Positions 1-13,274 of a DNA stretch of 64,000 nt are shown one piece after another; the first letter of the stretch is position 1, and each line of letters opens with the position of its first letter. The notes below the pieces were generated by a model, which worked only from the letters and a program-made list of their open reading frames with translations, was not told where the DNA came from and did no database searches. The stretch lies in the NCBI GenBank assembly GCA_032629725.1, contig JAFEVB010000038.1:248001-312000 (forward strand), written 5' to 3'. The position numbers and the translations under genes were made by a program. The stretch is from Gremmenia infestans. Lineage: Eukaryota > Ascomycota > Leotiomycetes > Helotiales > Hamatocanthoscyphaceae.

Positions 1-821
1 TTGAGCTTATGGATGCGAGGACTGGGTTGAACTGCTGCAGACATGAGTAAGTAGCAACTGTGAGGGTTCTTCGTGAGTAGTTCTAGCTCTGGAGAGAGAC
101 ATTCGGTCTTGTATAGCAAAGGCAAGATTGTCTGAATAGAATACTGTACCGACGTCCGCAGCTCTGCCGGCTACCTTGGCTATAAAAGCTTAGCCTTGTC
201 CTTGTCTCCCCGCATCGCGGGGCTGAAGACGCAAGCAATAGTGCACCAGGTGTGGAGACAACTGATTAGTCACCTTAGGAGGCGAGGCATCCACATCGTT
301 GAGGTCGTGTCGTGCCGTGTTCCTGAGGCAAGTCGAAACGCCAAGGCTTCCTTTCGTCTGATAATGCAGATGTAACATGTTCCAGCATGTTAATGCAGTT
401 TCTTGTTTTGTTTTTCCTATGTTTCGGTTTCAAGATTCTCTTCTCTGGAGATCTTCAGCTCACGAGCATTCTTTGCCTCAGCCGTCACAAGAAGTAGATA
501 GGTATAACGATTTCATACCAGACAATCTTCAACATCTTTCAACAAAGGGACCTATCGTACACTACATTTCAGGCTTCTTTTCCTGTAAAACAGCTTCATT
601 GCCCATTCCCCGAAAAGTGATCATCGATGGTTATCATCGTGTCAAGCAACTGACGAGCGCTAAATAGTAAGAAATCCACCAACACCGTTGCCCCCCAACC
701 ATTCCATCAACTCGTAACACATTCAATCATTTGCAAGACTTAAGCTTCAACCTTTGCCCATGAAATTTCCAGCTGTAAATCCCACAACTGTCGCCTTGTT
801 CACTAAAAATTCCTACTCCCT
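1..821. other. Intergenic, no supported gene
   Basis: No frame here carries a recognisable domain or a plausible exon chain. A TATAAAA-like stretch lies near position 180. The right part is probably the 3' UTR and downstream region of the minus-strand SANT/Myb gene that ends at 822. A gene truncated by the window edge cannot be excluded. Confidence 0.4.
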
Positions 822-1950
822 TTATTCACTGAGTTTCTGGCCCATCTCAACTCCGGCCATAATTACGTCGCGACTCTCTCTTCGCTCTTCCATTCTCTTG
901 ATTAATTCTCGCTCTTTTGGGCTGCGTGGACTAGCATCCTATAGTCATAAAATCAGTCTCAGTTCGTCCCACGCCGTTATGAATAATACTCACAATGCCC
1001 AAGAGCGCAGAAATGCTTGTAGCACTGTTCTTGTTCTCAGTGACAGGAGTAGGCAGTTGCTGCATAGGCTGGGTGCTGTAACCCTGATAGGTTCCATTGC
1101 TGATAACATGGGTAGCAGGAGAAATGCAAGGAGTCGGAGGAGCATTGGTTGCAATTCCACGCTTCCATGCTTCCTCGAGCAAAAATGGAGATGCGCCACC
1201 CCCATACTCAGCTGCGATGACACCCCAGAATGAGCCACAATGAGCATCGTAGATGTGACGAAGACGCTCCTTGTCGATGCTGGATACGTTCATTGGATTA
1301 TAGACGACTCCACAGTCGAGACGAAGTGGTGGGTTGGCAGCAGAATCAGAAAGAGTGCGGCGAGGTGGCGATGGCTTAGGAAGAATAGCAACCGGGTGAC
1401 TGAGAATCCGGGAAGGACTGTTCGAGGTAGAACGAGGAAGGAGGGTAGAGGCTGCTGGGAGCTGTACGTGGATCGGGGTTTGCGGAGAGTATGTGTATGT
1501 CGGCGGAGAGGCGGGTTGCATTGGAGCAGATTCGCTGATGGGAGATGGCATGGACACTGGCATAACGGGAGAGTGACCAGAGGACCCAGCACTGGAAGAA
1601 GTGATTGAGTTGGTCCTCTTGCGGCGGTTGCTCCCATGGGAAAGCTGGTGATAATGCAAGCGGCAGGCCAGCTCAGTCTTTTTCAGATGAGCAGCAATGT
1701 GCTTATATGGCATTTTTTGGAGGCGGGTCTGCAGAAGATATACTTCCTACATTTCCAGTCAGAATACCATACTTACGTCAGACATGTGTTTCCATACCTC
1801 ATCCTCACTCCAAGCTCTTCCTCCTCCTGTAGAAGCCGGCTTCCTGTTTTTCTGAACTCCAAAGTCGTGTCGATTGACGGCATCAACAGGAGAGTAGTTC
1901 GACTGACCCACATGGGCGGAAGTGTTCATCTGGCTCGACGGGGTAGACAT
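822..1950 (-). CDS. SANT/Myb-like DNA-binding regulator, three exons
   Basis: Model: complement(822..938, 994..1728, 1777..1950), 341 residues. The first intron is 48 bases and the second 55, both GT-AG, and all phases close. The N-terminal third carries a helix-turn-helix-like segment spanning the first splice: RAWSEDEVWKHMSD joins TRLQKMPYKHIAAHLKKTE, followed by ACRLHYHQLSHGSNRRKR. This Trp-start, Trp/His-rich repeat ending in a basic patch is the pattern of fungal Myb/SANT-like domains. The middle is Pro/Ser-rich and probably disordered. Splicing out the second intron replaces an unlikely tail with a charged one beginning DASPRSPKEREL, which I consider the true C-terminus. It is presumably nuclear; targets are unknown. 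Family assignment is by pattern only. Confidence 0.8.
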
Positions 1951-3985
1951 GATAATCGTTGATCGTTAAGAATCGAAAGGTTACTGAATGATATATGTTG
2001 TAAATAAGCTCGTTGATCCAGCAAGTGGCAAGAATTGAATGGTTGTCAATGGGCAGTCCGGAGCTGCTTTAGAATGTAATGTGTCGGTCCAAAGCTCGTT
2101 ATGCTGAAAGACTAAGTAGCGAAGAAAGATGCAGCAAAGTTTTACAACGAAATATACTACAGTAAAAGAATGTAAGCAGCCAAGCCAGTTGGGCAATAAA
2201 AGAGAGTGATTATTAGCTGCGGAAAAGTGTAGTCAACGTCGAGTGCAGTAAGAGAGAAAAAAGAAGAGAGGGTGTATGGCGAGATCATATATGAAGCAGC
2301 GTCTTACATGGGATCATGTGGAGTTCCTGGAGCCCGCGGCAGCTCATGGCCGTGCATCTTGATCTGAAGTCTGTTCACCATGCCGGGAGACCGTGATTGG
2401 AGTGGTAGGGTTGATGTCCATCAGAGTTTCTGATTATGCGTGCCTTGATTTCATATCTCGATTGAGACATTTCTATCATCGGGTTTCTGCATCATATTGG
2501 CGTTTCTTGGAAACTGGGGTCGAGACTTGACCTGTTTGGCGTTTGAGGGGTCAAGAAGTCTCAAGTTCCGCGCTTGCAAAATACATCAGAATTAATTGCT
2601 CGATACCGTCTGCAGGCGAATAACAATTATATCTAGCAGACTTGGACAGTGCTACTCGTCTCCTAACAAATATCGTCTTGGCGGTAGTGAGTAGCGACTC
2701 TTGCTTGCAATTACTGGGACTGAATATTGGACAATGGAAAGTTCACCGGTACTGATCTGACGATGTGTGTTTTGTGGTGGTGAGATGCGAAACGCGCTTG
2801 TTATGGGGCCCCCTACAAAATTCAAGCATTCGGAAAGGTGGAGAATCGCTCTCTGGCCAATAACCAAATACTGTAACTCGTAACGGAGTCTTTGCGGCTC
2901 ACTGAAAGGGCTTAGATGTGGACACCAGATGCACGATTGACACCTCGTTCAGACGTAACCGGGCCACCGCTCAATAGCCTCACTGGGCCGACTAGGCCTG
3001 AAGCAGCATTGGCTCGTACAGTACAGTACTGTAAATGGCTGGTCTCATGCTTCTGTTTCACTGGTGACGGAATAGAAACAACACAAGCATCAAATGGGGT
3101 TGGAAAACATATGAGTACGTACCCCGGAATCTTCTGAGCCGAAAAGACTACTTCTCTCTTTGTTTACTTGCTCGAAAGTCGGAAACCATCAACCCTGTTA
3201 CACTCACTACTCGCCCTCCTCTGAGAAGCTTCTCAAACAGCGACGCAGATGAATAACCAAATTCCGCTTGGTACAGTAACAGTAGCTTAAATGTCATACC
3301 CGGACGCTTATTCTTGAGCTCAACAGTGAACGATCTTGCCGAGCCAGAGTTCATGTCCTCGTTGAAGATCTGACCTGCTCATGTGTTGTGTCATGATTTG
3401 AACGGCTTTAGGCTCCGAAGTATGTTCTTCTTCTACGCATGATGACAGTCCAGACGGCGAACTGAGCTCAATTGCGTTTTTGTTTACCGTCAGTTGTCTC
3501 AGCCCAAAGAAACATAGACGAGAAATTACCAGATGTTCGGAAGGGTCATCGTCCGATTTCGTGCAGCGTTGACCTTCATCGGGACGGGCGCGCCTCCACC
3601 CCATCCCATCGCCATTGCGAGGCATCTGATGAGCACCTTAATTTGATAGCCCTAACCTAAATCCTCAAGTGACTCGGCGGTGTAGCGACTCTGGGCTTGG
3701 ACAAGGATGATCAGATGAAAAGGTGCAGAGACGCTGGAGATGGGATGTCTCGAGAAAGCGCGTCCATGCACGGATTGACCGTTGAGCCGCGCCACCATCC
3801 ATCCGTCCAATCCCTGGTGTTTCTTTAAGCGGGGTCGTTTGAGCCGTCACCTTGATACCGAGATCGTGTCGGAGGTACATCCCTTTAGCCTAGGCTCCCC
3901 GAAGCCCGTTCAAATTTTGTGCTGCTATTCGTTGATACAGTTATTAATTTAAATACCACAAATTGCAACAACAACGACCCAGTAA
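1951..3985. other. Intergenic region between SANT/Myb gene and tRNA-Trp
   Basis: About 2 kb containing the 5' region of the minus-strand SANT/Myb gene and the 5' flank of the tRNA. Open frames of 60-100 codons occur on both strands, but none shows a domain, a signal peptide or a workable splice chain. Nothing further is supported. Confidence 0.45.
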
Positions 3986-4057
3986 GGACCGCTGGCGCAA
4001 CGGTAGCGCGTTCGCCTCCAGAGCGAAAGGTTATCCGTTCAAATCGGGTGTGGTTCA
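3986..4057 (+). tRNA. tRNA-Trp: tRNA-Trp (anticodon CCA)
   Basis: A complete 72-base cloverleaf can be folded by eye. The acceptor GGACCGC pairs with GTGGTTC allowing G-T pairs, and the discriminator base is A. The D arm is GCGC/GCGC around loop AACGGTA. The anticodon stem TTCGC/GCGAA encloses loop CTCCAGA, which gives anticodon CCA. The T arm ATCCG/CGGGT encloses TTCAAAT. There is no intron. A run of five T follows at 4079-4083, a normal RNA polymerase III terminator. Confidence 0.95.
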
Positions 4058-7000
4058 ATACCTCCTGCTGAGTTTATCTTTTTGCCAAATTTTCTTTTTT
4101 CCGTCTCGGTTCCTCCTCACTGCACTACTGATATCACATGACAACCCAAAGTCTGAGAAAGGTGTTGGAATATACGGATGTCTGAGTCTTAATAATCATC
4201 TTTTAACAATTAAGCTAAAGTTATCATTTTCATTCTGTTTTCTTTTTTCTTTTTTTAATTATTAGAGTATGACTTATCTCTACTATGATCTAACTATGGA
4301 AAATAATTTTGTTTGATTAGGTGATAATTAGCAACATGGTCGCATAAACCCAGTATGTACGAGTATAGTAGATTCTATAAAGCGACAGGACTAGTATCGG
4401 AACGATAATAGTTTCCTTCTATGATATAGCCGACCGTAGCTGTCAGAGAATAAGATAGCAAACTTGGAGGGGTAGCCAGGGGCACCATGTCGTTTTGCCC
4501 TGGAAATCAGGGAACGTTGTCTTGTGGCGGATGTTGACTGACTGTTTCAATAGTACCGGTATGAGCTACTGGCTCTACGCTCCGTGGTTCATCTGGGGAT
4601 GCTTAAGACGTTGAATCCTCCGCACTTTCTTTTTGAAGAAAAGATGGAAACAGATGTTTCGAAACTTGTTCCAAGGTTGCAGGTTGTAGGTTGCAGGAGG
4701 GAATCAGTAAGCGGTAACTCTTTGGGCCGGCAGCATGGGAAAGCACGTGCTAAAATAGCTATGCATGTATCAATCACGCGAAGTAAGTATCTACACTATA
4801 CTGCCCCTAATGTCTTCTCCGTTTTATACATATACACCGCCTCGTTGTTCTAACCTTCGAACCCCGGTATAGCAATCTGTGAAATCCTGTTCTTTATTTC
4901 TTTTTTCCCTCCCTATGCTTAGCATGCGTAAGCACACGTCTGTTAGGTACAGTACATCCAGCGGCTTTTCCGCCAGTGGTCACTTTTACTTCACCGACAA
5001 TACCGATCAAGTAAGTGGAGTCCTCGCCTCCTCCAGGTCAAAAGTCCTATGCAATATGCTACTGTACTATACAAAGGACTTGCTATAACTCATCTTCGGC
5101 ATTTTCGGAACTGATGTGAAAGTACCTAGCATGTATCGGAATACAAAGGTTATGGGATTCTACATGCATCTATGATACTTCATTGGATTATTCACAAGGG
5201 GTAGAGTGATGCAGATATTTCAATCGCAAGTTGTTAATATCTAACGAGGTGGCGTGTATACAAACGAAAGTATTAAAAAGCAAAAACGTAAAATGAGCTC
5301 CTTACTTTTTATCTTCGCTTACTGCTAACAGTCCAGTATCTTTCACTGAAGACTTTGAGAGTTGACATTCCATTGGTCCGCCGTAATCACATTGATAACG
5401 TTGCAGAACCAATAACTGGCTTTGGTACTTGCTCGGCCAATACCAGAACTATTAAGCGGAATCATTTACCATGTACAGATTCTCATCGCCGGTAGCGGAG
5501 CGGGATATCGATCGAACCTCAAGTCTTTAATCACTTCTTAGAAGGTGCCCTGTACGGCAAAGATCATACCTAAGGGTCTTGACCGCTAGGCTCGGGACGC
5601 TGGTAAGTGTCTTCGGGCCGGAATATATCCCCAATTTCGGGACAGTAGCCTAAAACTCCAAGTAGATCAACTGCAATTTCATCTTATCTAGAGTTGAATC
5701 AAACGACTGGCACAGTGTTATCAGTCCTATATCTGGATCATTTCATGCGCTTAGCGCGGCACAAACTTATACGATGATGAGAGTGTGTTGGCGGAGAAGG
5801 CTCCTTCGCAGACGGCTCCAAATTCTCGGTATCACTACCGGAAAGTCATGCGCTCCTTTACTGTATCTCAATTATATGCAGAGATCACTGGGAAGGTATG
5901 AAGTCAACCCAGATGATCAGCGTGCATGAAGTGCTGCCAGGGAAAATATCGAGAGGCCTCCAACAGAAAATGATAATCCAAGAATTTTAGCTCCTTTTGG
6001 CAATATAGAGTGACATTGAAAGCAGGGACAAGTGATATTGAATCCAGCTTGAGGTTACTTAGCGCCATCGGGGGTACCTTGAAGTACTTGCCATCCTTGG
6101 AGCAATCCTGGGAGCCGGAAGATCAATCAATCGCAGTCGCTAACAAGGATGCAAGATACGAATGCGATAGGTTCGACTGAGTGGTAAAATGCCGCTCGTA
6201 TCGACAAGACAAGTCTGTTTGGGTGATGTTCTTTATCGATATCCAAACCCTGTCCAGGGTGTCGAGGTATCTTAGATATATGACCAGGTTGTACTAAGAA
6301 GAAGAAGGCATGGAAAAGAAAACATAGGATACTTGCCTCCACTTCCGCAACACCTGTAGCCCTGCTCCATAATCAGTCAGGGACTCGAGGAAGGAGTACA
6401 AAGACAGGGCTATTGTCCGTATGGAGAATTGGCGGTTACCCCGCGAACTTAAGAACTAGGGGAAAATACATGCAGCTCTCAGTCCAGCCCACCAACTATC
6501 TTCCTCCAAGCCACTATGGCATGCCCTGCCCTGCAGTAGTTTTACCGTGGAAGCTGGAGAGGACGGCGACGGCACTCTTTTGGGCCGTTGCGGGATTCGG
6601 CATAAAATAAATGGTACACTGACCCTATGCCAATAATGGGATTCGTAGCACCCCGATATTGATCAACGATTCCAAAAAGTAAGTAACAATCGAAAGAAGT
6701 GGCAGGCTGGCTGGCGATACATGATCTATTCAGCTCGACACAAGCTTGTAACACTACGAATTGCAAGTTGCAGCCAATCAGGAGTAGGAAAAAGCGCAGA
6801 AAACCCAGCTCGGGTAGGTTCTCAACGACAGAATCCTACAAACCTCTCTACCCAGCCGATTTCCCTCAATCCTAGTCAGAGGCCCTGCCCATCCGACCCT
6901 TGCTAGGCACTAGTTGCCGTCTGAGTTTGCATCTTTCAAAGTCAAGCTCAAGGTCCAGCTCTACGAGCACAGTAGCTCTAGCTTTTAGCCCCGCCATCTG

Positions 7001-8227
7001 GGCCTTTCCATCTCCCTATGCTGTTCGATGGTAACACAAAGCGCTCTACACGCGGTTCAGGGAATGGCGATCGCCTCTCAATCTACTCTCCACCCACACC
7101 TCGTTCGCCCACACATATATGCTGGGCACACGCGGATTAGGGCATCTAGACTGATAAAGTAGCCCAACCTCAATGTCCCGGCGTGTCGCGGGAAAGTCAA
7201 ATGGTAAGGTAAGTAGAGGGGAGGGGAGGGGTAGTATTGAACAACATCTGAGCCGAGGGTACATAGATACCTACTAGATACTAGACTGCACACCTACATG
7301 CGGAGTCATAGTAGAGTAGAGTAGGCTTTCTCCTAACTACGAAATACCTACCTCCGCAGTCTCAGGCAGTCTCAGTAAAGCGTTGACCAAGTCCAAGCCA
7401 AGCTTTCTCACCGGTGACCCTACCCCTACTACCCCTACTGACGCCTTCTCTTGCTACTAGCTACTAGGTACGAGCTACCCTACAGTACCAGTAGGTACCT
7501 TAGCAGCCGCGACCCTGCACATTGTCGAAAGTACCGTTGCGGGCCCCCGATCTCACGCAAGTATCGTTCCGGTCATGCCCCTCCCCTCCCTGTCAAGCTC
7601 TTTTTTTGATGACATCTGGATTCTTCTGGTTCTAGTCACACCTGCATGTACCGATGGTGTACAATACATGCCTAGGTACTTACTTCCTACTTAATGTCCG
7701 AGGGGTCTAAGTCATCAGATCGCGCGCGACGACGACAAGAATCTTTCCCTCCCTTCCCTCCCCTCCCCTCGCCTCCTCCCCTACCCTTCTCCCTCTAAAT
7801 CCCAATCGCTCTCGTTCTGCTGTTATACCTACCGATAGCCCTTCGACCCTTCCTTCCGTTCTGTTGAATCTTCTACCTCCGATATAAGGAGTGCAGGCAT
7901 TGCGCCCTGCTGCCCGTCTTGCTAGCTAGCTTCCTAGACATCGCCGTCCCAAATAATAAAGCAGACGTCGTCGGCAAAGATATGCAGGAAAGGCATGACC
8001 AGCCTTTTGTCAACGCGATCCCAAGTACATGAGATCGTAAGTATCTTTGTACCTACTCGTACCGGCACCCCAGTTCCATTTGTGCCGCTGTCCAATTCAA
8101 TCCCAACGCCAGTCTGCAGGTTGCTAGAACTTTCGCGCACAGTAACCTAGACTCCTGCGCCTTCTCAATTTTACGTCCCTTGTTACCAGACCCCAGCACC
8201 ATATTTGACGTTATCTTCAGACATCAG
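4058..8227. other. Gene-poor 4.2 kb stretch
   Basis: No intact gene could be built here. Between about 5400 and 6200 short open blocks on the plus strand read like peptide fragments separated by stops (for example a 67-codon block at about 5973-6180 without a start), which may be a decayed gene or chance. The right end, about 7740-7800, is a C/T tract typical of the promoter or leader of the Myb-like gene starting at 8228. CCTAGGTA-type short palindromes recur at 7440-7500. Confidence 0.4.
4079..4083 (+). terminator. RNA polymerase III T-run terminator of tRNA-Trp
   Basis: Five consecutive T residues on the coding strand, 22 bases beyond the tRNA 3' end, match the usual Pol III termination signal. 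Confidence 0.7.
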
Positions 8228-9020
8228 ATGTCTAAACGTTCTGAACGAGCAGATCTTGAGTTTCCATTTGGAGTCCCTTCCTCGTCGCACACCCATCATC
8301 ATCATCACCACCATCCTACTCTGGCTGACGCCTCTGTCAAGCTAGAAAATTCACCTTCAAGCGGAGCGCGAAATAAACGAGGTGTCCCTGGACCTGGACC
8401 TGCAAAACTTCTTGCCATGTCAGGCCCATCCGGTAACGTACCCATGGGTGGCCAAGAAGGACCAAGCATGAGCTCTCCATCTATGGGCCCACCGGCGAAA
8501 AAGAGTCGAACAAATACTCCATGGACGCCTGCTGAAGAGCAAAGGCTGAGGACTATGCGAGATGCGGGAAATAGTTGGGCAGATATCGCAAAGGTGAGAT
8601 ACAATCTGTCTTATCATGATGAGGTCGCACAAGCATGGAAGCTGAGTGCGAAATGGCAGACGTTCCCCCAAAGAACTGAAGGTAGTGTTAAGAAGCACTG
8701 GTACAAGGTATGAAGTCATGTTCTAGTATCTATATTTAATCACAGCTAATACATACTAGGATATGCATTATGCAGAGTTTGCAGAGGACGAGGTGAGTCT
8801 ATCTTGAGCGCAGTATACCCCGGGTTCTGATGCTCAATCAGGGCCAGGCTCTCCTTAACGCTATCAAAGAGTACGACGCGAATAAGTGGAAGGCGATCGG
8901 CCTGAAAGTTGGCAAGCCACCCAAGGTCTGCACTCCCTCGACTTCCCACTTGAGAATTGCCTTACTAATTTCCCGTAGGCCTGCGAACAGTATGCCAAAG
9001 AGCATTTCGGGAAGTCATAA
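8228..9020 (+). CDS. Small Myb-like DNA-binding protein, five exons
   Basis: Model: join(8228..8593, 8660..8707, 8760..8792, 8842..8925, 8979..9020), 190 residues; every intron is GT-AG and phase 0. I start at the ATG reading MSKRSERAD; the frame is open further upstream but only from a TTG. The N-terminal half is disordered and includes a seven-His run (residues about 21-27). The C-terminal half is a Myb/SANT domain: TPWTPAEEQRLRTMRDAG, then SWADIAKTFPQRTEGSVKKHWYK, a classic first helix plus recognition-helix pattern, followed by a second helical segment NKWKAIGLKVGKPPKACEQYAKEHF resembling another repeat. It is likely a nuclear DNA-binding protein; targets are unknown. Confidence 0.85.
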
Positions 9021-11207
9021 TTTTGTCCTTACCTCCGACAGATCCACGACGACACTTTCCAAACACTTCCCCAGTCCATATCCAACTCGGGGAGTGGCAT
9101 TTTCAACATTGGCGATCTTCTAGAAGCGCTTGCTTCAACTGGCCTCTCATTTCCGCCTTCTATTTCTGGGCATCACGGCGCGCGGCCGAATGGCGCACAA
9201 AGGGACCCTTGTCGATGAAAGTCTTTTTAGGGCGAGATTTTTCGTTTCATGGGCGTTCTACTTCTACTGGCGCAATTCTTTAATGGGCTTGGCTGTGTTT
9301 ACAGTGGACTGGACTGGATGGTTGTCTGCAATACATAGCATGGTTTGGTTTGGACTTTCGATCTGCGGTGCGATCAGGCGCGGTGTGTTAAGGGAGGAAG
9401 CGGGGAATACCCAGTGGAATAAAATGCGTCAATCAAGGTCAATATACTCCCCGTCCCAAAGGTCTTTGTTGCACTAGAGTAAGTTGTGTAGAATGCTGGT
9501 GGGGATTGAAGATAAACCCGCCGCTTCTGTGATACCGTCGGCTCGTGTCTCGGGTAGGTGCGTGGCCGCATGTGTCAAACCTGCAGCATTCCGTGGATGG
9601 GAATATAGAATCCGAATCTTTGGGTTTTAATCCTGTAATTGAGTAAATCCTTTGGACAAGGACAATAGGAGAGAGCTTGAGCACGGACATTTCTCCATGA
9701 TATCTTGGCATCGAGAACACCCCACCTCCACGATTCGGGGCGTGAAGAATTTATCTTGCATATAGTGATACATAGCATGATGGCTTTGGATATTGGGGGT
9801 ACGATATTTTGCTTTTTATGACCTGTTTTGGGGGCGTCGGCCTAGATCATGAGGCTGAAGATTGTCCGGCTACATCTGCATTCACAGAATTACCTCTGTT
9901 GATCTGTATTACTTAGGCATGTAGGTATATAACAAGAAGAAACTACCTATTGACCACGGGTAGATCCATAGAAAGGACAGTAGTGAAATCGGTCATTATC
10001 CACGCCGAGGCTCACTACTATATAATGGTGTGACGATGGATGCGGTACCTAGGTAGTATCAAGCTACAAATCAGGGGCGAGAAAGATGTTTATTAATACA
10101 AGTTCAGCTAATCTAAACATGTGAATTAAAGACTTTGTACTTTTAAGGTAATCTTCTGATATAAGAGCTTCGCAGAGGTCCAAAACTGTTATCTTTTCTG
10201 CACTTCGTTCTGTTATATACCTATGGAGTTGTAGTAAGTACCTAGGTACCGAGTACAGTACAAGCAGCGAAGATGAACAAGCGAGGCATTCCAACCGGCG
10301 CAGTGCAGCGTACCGTACCGTACCGTAACAAAGTTTGGTATAAAGCTTAATTACTAGGGTTCCTGTCCTGCATTAACATTTGAATCTATGAAGATATACT
10401 TCTCGTGATAATGCGATCAAGTCGTGTTTTTTTTCAGTGTTCATTCAGTTCATTAGAACTTGCCTTGACCTTGACTTGCCGCCCGTGTCTGATACGAGAT
10501 CCATCCTACGTCGGCGCTTTTAGCAATCCTTTAAATAATCACACCAGAACACCCCCGGGGATCCGCAACGGCATAATTCAGCGACAATAACAGGTCTTCT
10601 TTCAGCACAAACATCGATTCAATTGGTTGATAGGAAGCCCCATGGCCAATCACCTGTCTTTCTGCACTCCTAAGTCCCTCGCCGCTATGAATGTCAACGG
10701 GGAACCTGGGAATGGGTGGAGTAAAAGTCTTCTACCCCTGCCCTGCTGCCAATATCCGGAGTACACCACTCATCCCAACGCACGATTGATTCCTTCCCTC
10801 TTCTCATCGCCTTATCGATCACCGACGACAACCCCCATCCCATCGACGACTTCCGGTCGCTTTACCTTCGCTATAGAACGTTGTCCAATACACTCTCGCT
10901 TCTTCTCCTTCCCAAGTCCAGCCTCTAATAGCTCGATCTTTCCCTTTGTGAAAGCAACGATTTTTGGAGCCCGTCTGGCACCTGCACCTGCCCGTTACGC
11001 ATATCGAGACAAGAAAGTCAAATATCACGGACCCGATTGGAATACTATACACTCGTTCTGCAGCACATCATTAATATCATATCCACCTGCTGCAGTCGCC
11101 CGCGGTTTGTGGCACTTGCATCTTTTATCTTCTCTCCGACTCGGATCGCTCGAGTTGAAATCTAATTGCTTTATCAATACCGCTTTCTGCGGAATCCAAT
11201 ATACATA
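9021..11207. other. Intergenic region, Myb-like gene to Crh gene
   Basis: The left part is probably the Myb-like 3' UTR. The right part, roughly 10600-11207, is C/T-rich and likely promoter and leader of the Crh gene; the open frame there (from 10627) has no domain and no homologous look. A GTACC pentamer repeated four times lies at about 10310-10327, and CCTAGGTA palindromes lie near 10040 and 10240. Confidence 0.4.
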
Positions 11208-12689
11208 ATGGTTCGAGCAATAATCATCGCGGCCTTGGCCACCGCATCGACGGTCTTTGCCTCAAGTGCCCCAAACTGCACTCTTACTCAGAAATGCCCT
11301 TCGGATACACCATGCTGTTCGCGTAAGTGGTGTCGTTACGATTCGAGCATCCATCTACCAGCAAGCTAATCTTTTACATCACAGAATATGGCCAATGCGG
11401 TGTTGGAGCATACTGCCTGGGAGGCTGTGATCCTCGGATGTCTTTTGGACTCGACTCTTGCGTAGCTGCGCCTGTCTGCGAGAGCAAAACATACAACTTT
11501 AATAACCTGGATCGAGTCATGTCAAACACAAAGTACCTCGGGGATTCGTCAAAGACAGACTGGGTCGCGGATGGCAATCCACAATTATACAACAATAACT
11601 TGCTGTTGACAATGGCACCTGATAGTGTTGGAACTCTGCTTGCAAGTTCCACATACATGTGGTATGGAAATGTGAAGGCTACGTTCAAGTCTAGCAGAGG
11701 GCAAGGTGTTGTCACTGCTTTCATTCTGCTCTCGGATGTCAAGGACGAAATCGATTTCGAATTCGTCGGAGCGGATTTGAAGGAGGCGCAAACCAATTAT
11801 TATTTCCAAGGCATTCCACAATGTAGGTTAGCCCTAACTTTTGCCAAAGGAAAATTCTAACGGGGTCATAGACACTCACGGCGCAAATATTTCGCTTTCG
11901 GACACATTCAACAACTACCATACATACGAAATTGATTGGACGCCTGATCAGATTACATGGAAGGTAGATTCACAGGAAGGCCGGACTTTGAAGAGGGCCG
12001 ATACTTGGAACGCAAGCACGAACCAATATATGTACCCCCAGACTCCTGCTCGTGTTCAGTTGTCCCTCTGGCCTGGTGGTCTGGCATCGAACGGACAGGG
12101 TACAGTCGACTGGGCTGGTGGTCTGGTCGATTGGAACGCGGCCGATATCAAGAACAACGGTTATTACTATGCCACTTTCCAGTCCGTTACCGTCGACTGC
12201 TTCAACGCCACATCTGCACCAGGAACTAACGACGAGACTTCTTACACATACAACAGCATTGCAGGTACTAATGATACCGTAGTTGATGGCAAGAACTCCA
12301 CGATAATCAAATCACTCATTGGAACGGGTACCGATCCGGATGCAGGAGCTGCATCTGGCAGCGGCAGCAGCAGCAGCGCTACTGCCTCTGCCACAGCCGA
12401 GACCGTCCCAGGTCGTTCCGGCGGGAACACGGGTTCTGACAACCACGATGGAGATAGCAGCAGTAGCAGTGCTGTGTCCGCAAGCACCGCTACCATCTCA
12501 ACTGATGCAAGCGCTAGTACTTCTACAGGCAGCAGCAACGGTCAATTTTCCCAAGGAGGCGGCTCATCATCCTCGAGTTCATCGAGCTCTAAGAGCGGTG
12601 CTGATAAGCTTGGCGCTACCCAAGAGAAGGTGCTCAAGGGAAGCGTGTTCGCTGTGATTATTGCAGTTGTAGCCATGATGGCCCTGTAG
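11208..12689 (+). CDS. Crh-family GPI-anchored chitin-glucan transglycosylase (GH16)
   Basis: Model: join(11208..11322, 11385..11822, 11872..12689), 456 residues. Crh enzymes link chitin to beta-glucan in the fungal wall. Visible parts in order: signal peptide (residues 1-19, MVRAIIIAALATASTVFAS); a Cys-rich chitin-binding-like module (about 23-58) with CCSQYGQCG created by the first splice; the GH16 domain with the catalytic motif DEIDFEFVG, giving E160, D162 and E164 as nucleophile, helper and acid/base; a Ser/Thr/Gly-rich stalk; and a hydrophobic C-terminal tail typical of a GPI signal. Length and order fit Crh1/Utr2-like proteins. It faces the GH76 wall gene tail to tail, 585 bases away. 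Which Crh paralogue it is cannot be told from sequence alone. Confidence 0.95.
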
Positions 12690-13274
12690 GAGCATTTAGG
12701 AGGGTTAATGATATCAGTTCGTATTGCTGCATTTTGGATGGTTAGGCATTTATTTCCCCGCGTTGATGTTTATAAAATAATGGCGTTGGCCGTCCACTCA
12801 TTTTGGTTTATGGGGAGAAGGACAAGTTGAGGAGAGATGAGACTTTCTTGTACAAATTTCTGGATGGAGTGCGGAGAGATCCGTGATGAGAGAATAAAAA
12901 GTATTTCAAGCACTGTACTCAGGCTCAAATATGCGTGGGAGGTGCAAAGTTGAGAAATAGTATAACTGTTGTCTTGAATCTAGTCAAATCCTGAAGTCAC
13001 TCGAAAGGTTTAGTTAGTTTCGACTACCGGTAACAAACTTCTCGCCCATTGCTCACTTCGATTAATGCCAATCTGAAGAATAATTCTGTATTTTTTCAAG
13101 ACATTCAAGACGTATATGACACAATACATGTCTAGCGTGTATATCTGGATATCAAATCCCAAGATCAATCCAGCTTGCACATATACCACAGATATACGTC
13201 TATCCATTAACCCAAACTCCTATTCCCCAATCCCATATCTAAACCATCATACACCATCCCCCTCTCCCTCTCCC
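12690..13274. other. Intergenic region between two convergent wall genes
   Basis: This holds the 3' ends of the Crh gene (plus) and the GH76 gene (minus). An AATAAA-like signal occurs near 12893. No gene was seen. Confidence 0.5.

Noticed and set aside
754..1233. 159-codon plus-strand open frame
   Set aside because: Lies opposite the third and second exons of the SANT/Myb gene; a shadow frame.
5470..5600. Possible minus-strand tRNA (TAGCGGTCAAG resembling an A box, GGTTCGAT resembling a B box)
   Set aside because: The T arm and acceptor stem do not pair and the spacing is too long for a normal tRNA.
10627..11208. 193-codon open frame before the Crh gene
   Set aside because: C/T-rich, no domain, and sits where the Crh leader is expected.
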